From contig CM072884.1 of the NCBI GenBank assembly GCA_037013685.1, positions 7,626,001 through 7,690,000 of the forward strand: DNA of 64,000 nt, given 5' to 3'. This document shows positions 46,746-57,818 of the stretch, one piece after another. A program made the position numbers and the translations under genes. The stretch's first letter is position 1, and each line of letters begins with the position of its first letter. The notes beneath the pieces were generated by a model. The model was not told the DNA's origin and searched no databases. It worked only from the letters and a program-made list of their open reading frames with translations. This DNA comes from Acridotheres tristis (lineage: Eukaryota > Chordata > Aves > Passeriformes > Sturnidae).

Positions 46746-49450
46746 AGTAAGTGTATAATTAATAATTCATTGTGGTCTTCCACTTTTCGTGAACTTCTTC
46801 TCTTTTCCCTTGGGGCTGTGCATCTTTTTAACATCCACCACATTGCTTCTCCTCTTGTCCCTTTCCTCACCATTCAAAACTAGACAACTGTGCTCAACAC
46901 AGAGTACAAAACAAAATGTGAACATGTACACCAAATATTTCTAATGAGACTAGCTGTAATGTTTATGTTGAAGAACATAGAATATTTCAGGACAACCATC
47001 TGCCATCAAATTTTGCATTCCATCATGACTTTTAACATATATCTTCTGAAATTATTAGCCTACTAAACAGTGCTTATTTTTACACTGTTTGTTTTGTTGA
47101 AAAGGATCTTGGGTGAAGGCACAACATTGAAGAAGTTTGTGCTTGGTAACATTGATGCCTACCAAGGTCTTAAAATTTTGAAAAGAGAAGAATTTAAGAA
47201 CAACCCAGCTAACCTCCTTCCCCCAGTTATGTTTCTCTTCTGCCTCTGGGAAGTTGTGTGGTTTCAAGAGAACCAAGACAAGCCCCTGAAATGAAGTGCT
47301 ATACATATCACACTCAGATGTAGTTTGAGATGTTGTTGAGACCCAACACTAAAATATATTTCAGCTCATCAAAGTATTTCTTTGATGGAAACAAGACTTT
47401 TTCCAGAAAGATTTTAGAGCTTAAATATTGCCAGCTAATGTTTTAAGGTTAAATAGAACAGGACAGAGCTGAGTGAGAAAGTCTTGGATAAAGCAGCCTC
47501 ATTACCTGGTAGGTTTAATTTAATGGTTTTACTTCAAATACCATTTGCAATATTCTGGGACTGTGAAATGTATGTTTGCTCAGAAATTTTGTAATAATAC
47601 TTCTATGTACTTTTTGTAGGTAAAGGAATTTACATATGTTGATGCTGGATTTTGCTTGTTGGATTATTACTGATTTTTCTTATGACCAAATAGGATAGCC
47701 ATAAGGTCTACTTTACTCTTTAAAAAAAAAAAAGTTTGGCAAAGGATAGAATTTTAGGTAATATTGACCACCTATCTCCTCTTTAACCAATAAATATTAT
47801 GTCTGAAAGTATTAAAATTCTAATTTTTATATTGTAGAAAAATAGATCATATTAAATTGTTACATACTGCCATTTTGAATGACAACCCCTACCTGAGTTG
47901 CAAACAAGTTTTAGTTAAAAATATGTTTTTTAAGTCACAGTGACAGCAAGTGTATTCCTTCTCCTCATACATTCCAAAGATGGAGCTTAACAAGTTGGTT
48001 TGTTAGGTAGATGAAAAGGGAGAATATTTCACTTCTACCCATGATTTTTACCTCAGTATTGCAGATCTCCAAGATTTAATGTAAACCGAAGTATGTATAT
48101 GTATGAGAATAAAAAGCACAAGAAAAGGAAAAACAGCAGGAAATATATATGTAGTTTTTCACCCCTGTTTAACTTCATTTTTTATGTCTTGAATACAAAA
48201 AATCCTTTCTTTGAGGCTTAAGAAATGAATGATTATCTGACTTTTCATAAAGGTTTTTAAACCCAAAAGTTTGAAGGCTTTGCTCCATCTCTCCTGACAG
48301 AGCCCTACATTTCTTCCAGTTTTTAATCTCAAATTTATAAAATAACTATGCAAAAATAAATTGTAATTTTATTTCCTTCTTATGGTGATTGAAAATGTTT
48401 GTGGTTTAAAACAGATAAACAGTTTAGTCTGGCAAAATTAAGATCTATAAAATCACAACCTTGGACTTGCTTGATAAATTTCCATATTTCCATAGTACAA
48501 AAGGGAGGCATTATTTATACAAAACCTAATCTTTCTCCATTACCAATGCATGCTAACATTAGTGCTTGGGAAGTACTTTTGTCTCTTTGGGTAATCTCTG
48601 CTTTTTTGCATGTTCTAGAACACAATCCGTAGTGAATTTCATATTAGTAAATCTATTTCAAATGAGACTGGAATAGTGATGCAAAAAACTGAGTTGTTTT
48701 TGAGGTAAAAGTAGGAAACAGGATGCAGAGGCTGAGGATGCTCCAGCTGGGGACCTGGAGGACATCCTCACACATTTCTGTGTGTCATGGGAAATGGTTT
48801 TCCGGCAAAAGCAGAGAATTGAAGAGATGTAACTTCTAAAACTACTATTGTGTAAAATATATTTTTCTCCTTCAATTAAGCATAATTTTCTGTCTTTAGA
48901 TGTTTTTAATTCATTTGCTTGAAAACTAGAACTAACTTTAGAAAACAATAGAAAATAAAGCCATAGGAAATTTCTGAGTTGGTTAACAACAGGAAAACAT
49001 ATTGACATTCAAGTATTTATATATTCCTCCCTTTTTCCAGAGAAAAAAATATCACCAAAGGCATCAGTCAGGATTAGAACAAATGTTCAGAGATATCTGA
49101 AATTAATTTCATTCAAAGTGGTTAGGAGGAAAATGCTCCTATATGTTAAAACATATCTTCTGTAAAATAATTTTAGCAGGAGATACAATGAAATTCCTTG
49201 CAGGTAATTTTTTAGTTAGGGATAAAATGATGAGAAACGTGCAGTAGAGAAGAGTTCTTCCATGTCAAGGACCCAGACCAATGTGAATCAGAGATGAGGC
49301 AGTCATAGCATCCTTCCAGCATTAATGAGCATTAATCTAGGATGCTCTTACACAAACATTTGCTTCTTTCTAATGAAAATTAGGTTCTTCAAATAATTGC
49401 AGTTACAGAAATAATATTTTGACCAAGAGGGTTTTAGAGGTATTCACACT
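46746..49450. other. Single-copy sequence
   Basis: An A run at about 47,721-47,731 is the only low-complexity feature. No gene or RNA supported. Confidence 0.5.
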
Positions 49451-49517
49451 ATATGGACAGCATGTGATGTCCATATGAACATCACATGACATCATAGGTC
49501 CATATGATGTCATGTGA
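49451..49517. repeat. Three overlapping palindromes
   Basis: ATATGGAC (49,451-49,458) pairs with GTCCATAT (49,469-49,476). CATGTGATGT (49,461-49,470) pairs with ACATCACATG (49,479-49,488). TCACATGACATCATA (49,482-49,496) pairs with TATGATGTCATGTGA (49,503-49,517) as a perfect 15-bp stem with a 6-base loop. The stems share bases, so they are alternative folds. Built from repeated CATATGA/GATGTCATGTG words, as if by iterated templated duplication. Confidence 0.92.
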
Positions 49518-52500
49518 ACTTTTACTTGTCAAAATCCAACTGGTATGCAAAGTGAAGAACTGATTTAATTTGTTTGAAAAGTTAGAAGTGTAAGAGGTAG
49601 AGAATGCAGTAAAACATCCAGTGAAAACCAGCACTGGTGCAGTGTTTTATTTTCATCATCTGCCTTATTAAATTCACAATATCTTTTGTCTCTATGAATC
49701 AAAAACTGGAGACAGAGACTCCCAACATTTGTTGGTATGAGGTAGAAAGAATAATCTATTTTTTGTATTTGTATAAAATATTTTGTTTTTGTATTTTTTG
49801 TATTACTGGCTACAGATGATTCAGTGAATACCAGGCTTTGAGGACAGGGTATCAGATCAAACACAAGCAATAAAAATAAAATTCTCCTTTACTGAAAACC
49901 AACTTACATGCACAATGCTAGGTGATACCAGAGTGATAATTTTGCCACCTGGTGCTGCAGTAAGGGGCTGGCCCAACCAGCCATTTCCACTGTGGTCCCA
50001 GTCTGAAAACCACCCAGTGGATATTGTTAGATATAATTAGATTTTGTGGATTGATATGCAGTTCCTCTGTTTTAAAGAATAAGCAATTTGAGCAAAAGTT
50101 CATGCTGTTCCTAGTTATCTTTCAGGATTCAGGTTTTCCCTGACAAGAAAACTTTTTCTACACTTTTCTGTGTTGCTTAACATTCCTCAGAGCACATGAA
50201 GCCATACACACAGCCTTGTTTTATGGCTGTTTTTGTTGTGCCCAGCAGAACTCTATGTGACATTCCTTCATTTTACAGGAATTCTGGCGTCATTGCTTGT
50301 TTGCTCTACATGAAAACAGTTTCTTAGAATAATAAGGTATTTATGTGTGTAATATTTCTCCTTTACGTGTGTCTAACTAATTGGGACAATCTGGGAAGTA
50401 GCTGTCAAATTTCTTTGTTTATATTTATTTATTTTTGTCAGATTATAATCTCACCTCTTTCCTCACTGCTGTGACAAGTTCATTACTGGATTCCACTCAG
50501 CCTTTTTGGTGTCAGCCAAGCATCCCACTCTTCCCCTGCACTCAAGGGAACATCTCCTTGGCCAGCCTAAGCCTTGGTGGAACAGTCTTTCAGAATTCTG
50601 AACAGGTCCCAAGGTCTGCATGAATACTCATATGTGTTAATTATCCATTCCAGAATGATCCAGAAAGGCATTTACATATTCAGGGTAAATTCTTTACAGT
50701 TAACACAGCTAAAGGATTGAAGTTTCTTTGTGGTTTCGTTTGTTTTCTCCAAGGGTTCCTGCTGGGCAAAGCTGAAAATGATGCAAAAGTGATAAATTAC
50801 TACTTCCAAATGGGGGGTACTAATTTGCAAGCATTTTATTTATAAGATTATAAATTTATGCAGCGTAATTTTAAATTATTATTTTGAAATTTGAATTGCA
50901 TTATTTTACAGTTTTATCAACCTAAATCATTAATAATACATTAAATGAAAGGATGAAAAGCTCTGTCTTTTTCTGTCTATTCACTATGTACTATGGAATA
51001 ATGTGTTCTTTTAAAAAACTTTTAATCACTTATTTATACTTAGAGTTTCTATTTCACACCTTTATTTGAACATTTCATTTTTTTCAAACAAAAATTTAAT
51101 TTGAAAAGGGTTTTTCCATAAGAAGTAAAAAAATAGTGTGGAGGGGAGCAAATCTTAGGTCCCATGTCAAAACACCTTTTTTTTATGATCTATTACTTCT
51201 CAGCACTTCACTTTTCTACAGAGTTCCTGCAGGGGTTTGCAATATTCACCTGTGCAAGGAACAACATACTGTAATTTTTCTTGCTTAATTTCCCTATAGG
51301 CCCCCTCAAACCCTGTAGATCTCTTTTTGCAGGAATAATCAGTTTTCAGTGGCTTCTCCTGTGCTTATGAATGCAGTGCTCTTAATGAAGATGTCGAGTC
51401 CTTTGAATAAGGAGATGGGCACATAAGCAAAATGTGCACACTGTGCCTAAACCAACTACAGCACCATGGTCTAACACACAACATAATTAGTATTGTAGCA
51501 TGGCAGATAATAAAAAGAAATATAAAAAAGCTATCAAAATTAGGAAAAACTTGAATTCACTAGTATGAGGCTGAGAGTTGCATATGGAATACAATCCACT
51601 TGATAGGGGTGTTCTGGGCCGTGAGCTTTGGAAAAGAATTAGAATTTCCATAGGGAACTAGAAGACTTTTATCTCTGGGAGAAGAAAAATTATTTTAAAT
51701 ACTTGCCTTGCAAATAAAAAAAAAAAGCTGTGATGATGATGACCATAAATTTGTAAATCTTTATCTGAGAGGCCTTTCCCTCAGATCTGAGGGAGGGCCT
51801 CTTGTAATTTATACTATTTGTAATAAGAATGTCAGAATAAGATACCTGACTTGGAGCACATTTATCTTGATTTTACCTGTCTAGAAATTTAACCAAGTGA
51901 AAATTAAATAGTTTCTGGTTTTCATAATCTCATTTTTTAAATTACATATTACAGCAGGGAAATATATCCTGTGATTAAGATTTTCAAACAAAAAACTCAT
52001 AATTGTAATTAGACGCTTGCACAAGTTTTGCAAATGTTGAACTTTTTCTAGATTCCATCCACTTTGTAGACATAGGTAAAATTATTTTTATTTTGGTGTA
52101 AATTCACTCAATTTCAGTACAGAACAATGCAACTTTGAAAAATGAATAGGTGATGCATAGGAGAAGCAAGTATAACAGATCTGTCTGGAATATAGAATTT
52201 AGCCCCCAACCATGTATCTTTCGTTTACACTTAATTTTTAATACTGCTGTTAAATGAAAGATCAGTTATCAACAGATAAATAGAGATTGCAGAAGTGGGC
52301 CTTGTGATTAGGTATTAAATCAGATTTATTTTGAAGCTTCTTAAATAGAATATAAATTGCACAAAAGTAACTTCTAAAAAATACTTCCTTTTACTAATTT
52401 TGTGGGTTTATTTGTTTGGTTGGCTGAGTTTAGGATTTTGCTTTGTTTGCTTTTGTTTTTTATTTAATCATCAGTGTCTGCATCCTGATTTAAGTTTCTT

Positions 52501-52982
52501 CAATGTAAATCCTCATGAGATGTTAAACTGTAATACTTTATTATTGTTATTCTATCTCACTAAAATCTGTGGAATCACTCCACATGGGAACAGCTGCAAT
52601 CAAATTCTTGTTCCTTACAATTTAACTTAACCAGAGAACAGTGCTTCTGTTTCTATGAGAAAGTCTGTAAAGTGTAACAAATAATGATAGATATTAATAA
52701 GAATTTTGATTTTTCTTTCTGAATTCTACCCCTTTCTCATCTAATAAGGAAATCTACTGTCCAACAGGTAGTTGTACAGGGGAAGAAAATCTAGTTTTGT
52801 TTTGCTCTTTTTATCTGTTATCTACTTTAGACGTAATGAATGTATTTAACAAAAACATTACTGACAAATGTCTTGATTTTGATTTTGGCTTAATAGCTGG
52901 AGAATTTGAATCTTCAGACAATCTTTGAAATTATCATACATTAGATAATATTAGTTGCATTTCTTAGTTTGCAATATTAGAG
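49518..52982. other. AT-rich single-copy sequence
   Basis: No gene structure or known repeat recognised; frames are 101 codons or fewer and unremarkable. Confidence 0.5.
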
Positions 52983-53014
52983 ATTAGCATACATTAACAT
53001 TAGCATATATTAAC
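52983..53014. repeat. 16-bp tandem duplication
   Basis: ATTAGCATACATTAAC (52,983-52,998) is followed at once by ATTAGCATATATTAAC (52,999-53,014), one difference. Confidence 0.9.
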
Positions 53015-53804
53015 ACTCTTCCTTAGATGTTAACTTTCAATGCATGAAAAACAGTTCCTTATATTATGAAAGTAATAAACAACTTAGATAAAAACTGTTG
53101 AACAAACTATAATAGTATAATTTACGAGACCAAAGAAACTAATTTTTGGTTTTTTGTATTTTAAAATTTTTCTCTAAGTTTAACACTGCAAGGCAAAATG
53201 CCTTCACTGGTCAAAACTAGAATTAAATAAATTAATAAAGCCAACTATTTATGTGAAAGAGATAATTATTAATAAATTATTGATACCTGAAAGGAATTAA
53301 GCTTTCAGCCCTCACTGAGACATATGAATGTAATGACGTAAGAAATATTGTAGGTCAGCACCATTAGGAATCAGCTGTTTCTGAAGGAAGAAAAGTTAAT
53401 GAGTCCTGAAGGCAGAAAATTTAATTTGTTTGTAATGAAGAAAGAACTGTTTAGTGGTCAAAATTCTCTACTGGGGAAGAAGCTTGGACTTGATCTTGGC
53501 AGGAGTGAGAGTTTGTAAGGGAGGGCAGTGTGTTTGCAGTTTAAGGTCATTAATTCAGCTAATGTGACCACAGCTGGTGTCTCACAGAGTTTCTGGAGAG
53601 CTCTGAGAGCAGGAAGAGGAGAAATCTTGTGCCTGTGTGTGTAGAGATGCCTGAGCAGGGCCAGGAGTGTGTGCAGAGACACTGTCCTGCCCTTTGCAAT
53701 GACATCTCCTCCTTGCTCAGGGAAGATGAAATCTCCAGAGACCCACCTGAAGAGTTTTAACTTTTCCTCCTCTAACTGAGTAACGTGAATGAAAGTCTTT
53801 CAAG
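53015..53804. other. Single-copy sequence, mixed composition
   Basis: The part at 53,460-53,760 is richer in G and C than its surroundings and could be an old retroelement piece, but I cannot place it in a family. No exon supported. Confidence 0.4.
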
Positions 53805-53828
53805 ATTCAAACCTGATTAGGTTTGAAT
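53805..53828. repeat. 10-bp perfect hairpin with 4-base loop
   Basis: ATTCAAACCT, loop GATT, AGGTTTGAAT. A compact perfect stem-loop in single-copy DNA. There is no T-run and no transcript context, so it should not be read as a terminator. Confidence 0.9.
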
Positions 53829-56800
53829 ATTTGGGGAGAGAGTGGTGGAGCTACCACAAGATACATCTCTAAATTCAGGTGCATTATGATTCTAGGTGTC
53901 ACTTGAGCTTTCTGATGAAATGCTAATACAAGCACATTTTTCAGATGATAGTCTCAAAAATTTAGTCATAAAGGATTTTTTGAAGACTCCATATCTAGCA
54001 GGCAGTCATATCCATTACATATCAGGTTAACCTGTTGAAAAACACAAAATTTCTTGAAAGCTATGAAGAAAGTCTTCAAGCTGCTGTTGTAGTGGAACAA
54101 ATTACCTCTTGAAAAAATCTAAAATAAACACTTGAGTTTTCAGTCAGTAAACCTGTAAAAAGAGTTTGTGTCAACATAATTTTCTGAGATGAGACTACAA
54201 TAGATTATTTTGATAAGACAGGTGACAAAAATTCAAACATTTTAGTGAGTCCAAAGGCTAATCTAGTATGCTCTGATTCTGTAGACCCAGCCTAAAAAAT
54301 GTTGTCAATAAATATTTTTGATTGCATACCCCTCCAAATTTGCTTATTCTGTCTTGAAAAATAAAGACTTTTAAAAGCATTTCATGTAAAAAATAATAGA
54401 AGAAAATACTTCTTCCCACACACACACATAAAAGAGAAACAATTACCTTCTAAAATGATATACTGAGTTTCAAGATTTGCCTATTACGGTCTACCAACTC
54501 CAACTTTTTACATCACAGACAATAGTGCTGTCAATGAAAGGTTAATTTGTAATTTGTCTTTTTCAAGCTCATTTTAAAGCAACGTTAAGTTATTTTGGTA
54601 ATCTATTATGATTCTTCAAAATTCAAATAACCTAGGCTTGCTGGTTCTCTGTCTTTCGTTAATCTTTTACTTATAATAAGACATCTGAGTAAATAACATG
54701 TTATTTCCATTTTATTAATACATATTCTGTGAATCCATGATTTGTTGCTATTCAGCTCTATGAAATGCTGTAGATATAATAGCATCCACTATCCATTTTC
54801 TAGTTCATTTACTTAGACACAAATACACACTCCATATCATTTAGAAGGAAACCCAAACATGCTTTTTACCATTTGTGGCTAAGCATCAGTAGTCCAAATT
54901 ATTGTTTCACAAATAGTTTCTGTTGCCATTATTATGTTTCACTGGTCACCTTACTCGACTTGCAAACTTCTCTCGCTGTAATGGATATTTCAGACAGGTT
55001 TATTACATGCCATCTCCATTTCCATCACCTATCCAGCTCGTTCCTCATGCAGGAAGTGGGAGCTGCTTTTATCATTCAAAATCATGGATGCAGCTACAGG
55101 CCAGAGTCATCAGAGACTGTACAGACTGCAGAAAATATTGTCTTTTTATGGTAGTCACTTGCCTGTTATTCACAGAAGATTTACTGCAGCAAAAGAGAAA
55201 GCTCTTCAGGATAACCTTTAAAGCGCTGTTTCCACAAAGGATGACTTCAATTCTTTCTAAGGCTGTCTAAGTGCTCCAGCATTGGGGGAAAACAAGAAAG
55301 GAGGTTTTGAATCATGGGCCTTTATGCCATGACACATTACCTTCCAGATATCACCATTCACACTTCAATCTGTCAAATGGCACCATGGGGAGCACAGGCT
55401 AATGCAGACATCTCCTGCTAAGGACATAATGTCAACGATTTTATCCCACCATGCACCCAAAAGAGAAATATGGTCAAAGATAACCTCTGGACACTTACCA
55501 GGGAGGTGGGTTATGAAAGGTGAGTGCTGAAATGCCATGTGAGAGTTCTATTGGATATATATTCTTTCCTACTGAAATAGCTTAAGGCTGGATGGATTTG
55601 TTACCAAAATGGAGCTAAATGGGGGTTGAAACAACGTGCAGACAAGGTTGTCTTGTTTAAACTGCAAGAATGCCTGGACCTTCAGTACAAGTGTGAGGTC
55701 TTCAGTTAAATCTTGATAGTTTTGAACGTTACCTCCAGGAATCATCAGACCCTATTGTACACAAAGCAGCTTTGCAATTGTCGGTAAGTTTCAAGGGTAA
55801 CTATCAGGGATCTCTTTGCAGCTGCTTTTGTTGGGTTGATGTCTACTGCATTTTACACTGTGCTCTGGAAATAGAAAGCCACCTAAACCACTTCAACAGA
55901 ATATAATAGAGGTCAGACTTTATGTTCTGCTCCAGATGGTTTTTAATAGTTAAACAAACTATATTTAAAATTAAGTCCTTTAATCTGCTAACAGGATTTT
56001 TTTTTGGAGGCGCCCTTGATTTTGGGTGGAGTTTAGTGTTGAACCATGAACGAATCTATTCATTGTTGGGGAAAAAAAAATCATGTTTAGGTGTTGGTTT
56101 TTCAGTAGGTGAGAATCCATGTTGTGCTGCTGCTCTGTGGATGACTAATAATGGGATAGATCAACTCGTAGTTGGTCAAGGAAAATGAGGCTCGTGTAGT
56201 TTGGCATATCTGTGTTACCATGTGCTGTTATAACTCCTTCTTCTCCATCCTCACAGTAACATTTTAAACTTTTGTTCAGTTCCAGCAGGCAAAATATAGT
56301 TTTAATCAAGGTTTTTGAGAATAAATTTCTGGGCAGGAAAATGCACAGTATCAGTGTTGAAATGTGAAAAATAATAGCAGGTGGTTATTGCAGCATGAGA
56401 TTACTTCCCTCGGGAAGAAAGCATTTCTCAAATGTACCAAGAGCTTTGTAAGCACTTCCCATAAGTTTGCCCATCAAGGCTGGTACTCATGAGACCTAAA
56501 AACAATGGAAGCAGACTTTCTCAGCTGTGTTGTCTGACAACTACTTCTTTGCCTCTAGGCTTCCAGTGGGAATCAGGTCAATTGAGTAGTGACAAGCTAA
56601 TTATCGTGTGATATCTGGCTGTTTTATCTTCATGATTTCAGTTCAATTCCCCAGTGGAGTCATTTACATCATGAGGAACCCAGCATTGCAGGAGGGCCCA
56701 TTGCAAACCAGAGGCTTTCACCATGAAGAACTTCCTTTTTGAAAAAGAAATTAAAAACTTTGGCAGAAATGATGCACTTCAAACCCTCATCTGCTTCTGC

Positions 56801-57605
56801 TAGTAGATGCACAACTTCTCTGACCTTGTCCAGGTAATAATTTGCCTTGAAGGCTTCCAGTTCACAAAGAGCTGGCTTCTTTCTTTCCAAAGAGGAGGGA
56901 ACTGCTTTCATAGGATTCCAGCAGGATGATAGAGCAATACGAAAACAACCTGTACTCTTTGCTCTGTTTAGATTAGAGAACTTCCATGTATCTTCCTTTG
57001 CTTTTTAAATAGAACTATTTGGAAGAATTTTTTTGAGGTTCATCTAATTTTATTAAAAAACCACACACGTACCAACCCCCTCCCCCCGAACTAATCTTAT
57101 TTAGGGGCTTTGAGTTGTTTCAAGAACTAGACAGATTTCAGATAATGAGTTATCTGAAACAAGAGCAGAGTTTTGTCAGTGAATTGTGAGACCCCTTGAC
57201 TAAAGAGATCTCATTGTGAATACCTAACAAACATATGACTGCAGGCAACAGAGACACCATTTGACCAGGGCAATATGAAAAAAATTTGACTTTTAGCTAG
57301 TGACAAGTTATGTGTTTATGATTTAGGTCTAATACAACAGAATGGACTCTGTTTCTTTGAAGATATATCCCTCAATGTATCTTTAAAGGGTATATTATTA
57401 GACTGTCCTAATGCAAAATGATCAGCTGAAACTAATCTCACTAATGAGATTCATTTGTTCTTTGACAAAGCAATAAATAGTTTTCTCAAGAAAAAATTTA
57501 ACTAATAGTTGAACAACAGCCTTATAATTATTTTTTCCTCTGGTGGTAGCAAGCACAGAAACAAACAGTAAATTTTTCATTTGTTCATCTCTTCAGAGCA
57601 ACTGT
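53829..57605. other. Single-copy sequence; possible 3' untranslated region at right end
   Basis: No recognised repeat. If the exon candidate at 57,606-57,818 is real, the sequence to its left on the minus strand would be 3' untranslated. It includes a minus-strand AATAAA (complement of 57,049-57,054) about 550 bases past the stop, and two small stem-loops at 57,434-57,451 and 57,136-57,159. Frames at 54,873-55,270 are unremarkable. Confidence 0.4.
57136..57159. repeat. Palindromic GATA hairpin
   Basis: TTTCAGATAA, loop TGAG, TTATCTGAAA: a perfect 10-bp stem placing two AGATAA sites head to head. GATA-factor dimer site or RNA stem-loop are both possible. Confidence 0.9.
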
Positions 57606-57818
57606 TTAGCACAGATATGCTTGATTAATGGATTTAATTTGTTCCCTTCTCCTCGAGTCAGTTTTCATATTACACTGGTTATCAGAGGATGGGACAATAA
57701 TGTGGCTACTCTCATAGTACTGTATTCCATCAGTGTCAGGGCTGCCTTCAAGCTCCAGGTCTGCATCTTTAACCTTTGCAGTCCTACCAAATCTTTCATC
57801 AATCTGCGTTACAGTCAC
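57606..57818 (-). CDS. Candidate terminal coding exon, unidentified protein (partial)
   Basis: On the minus strand a pyrimidine-rich stretch (TTCTGCTTTTCCTTCCC) ends in AAG at 57,821-57,819. This is a strong splice acceptor and puts the first exon base at 57,818 in phase 0. About 70 codons follow to a TAA stop at 57,608-57,606. The peptide is hydrophilic and compositionally normal for protein: it begins VTVTQIDERFGR, has acidic KDADLELEGSPDTDG, then QYYESSHIIVPSS, a basic KTDSRRREQIK segment, and ends SINQAYLC. There is no membrane segment or cleavage signal. It could be the cytoplasmic tail or C-terminus of a larger protein. No start codon lies within the exon (the nearest upstream ATG falls in the intron-like tract), so upstream exons would lie to the right, outside or in introns of this window. 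I do not recognise the family. The opposite strand is also open here for 106 codons, so chance cannot be excluded. Confidence 0.38.
   Translation of the reverse strand: MTVTQIDERFGRTAKVKDADLELEGSPDTDGIQYYESSHIIVPSSDNQCNMKTDSRRREQIKSINQAYLC

Noticed and set aside
53805..53828. Stem-loop considered as a rho-independent terminator
   Set aside because: The context is a vertebrate genome, the stem is AT-rich, and no T-run or upstream gene is present.
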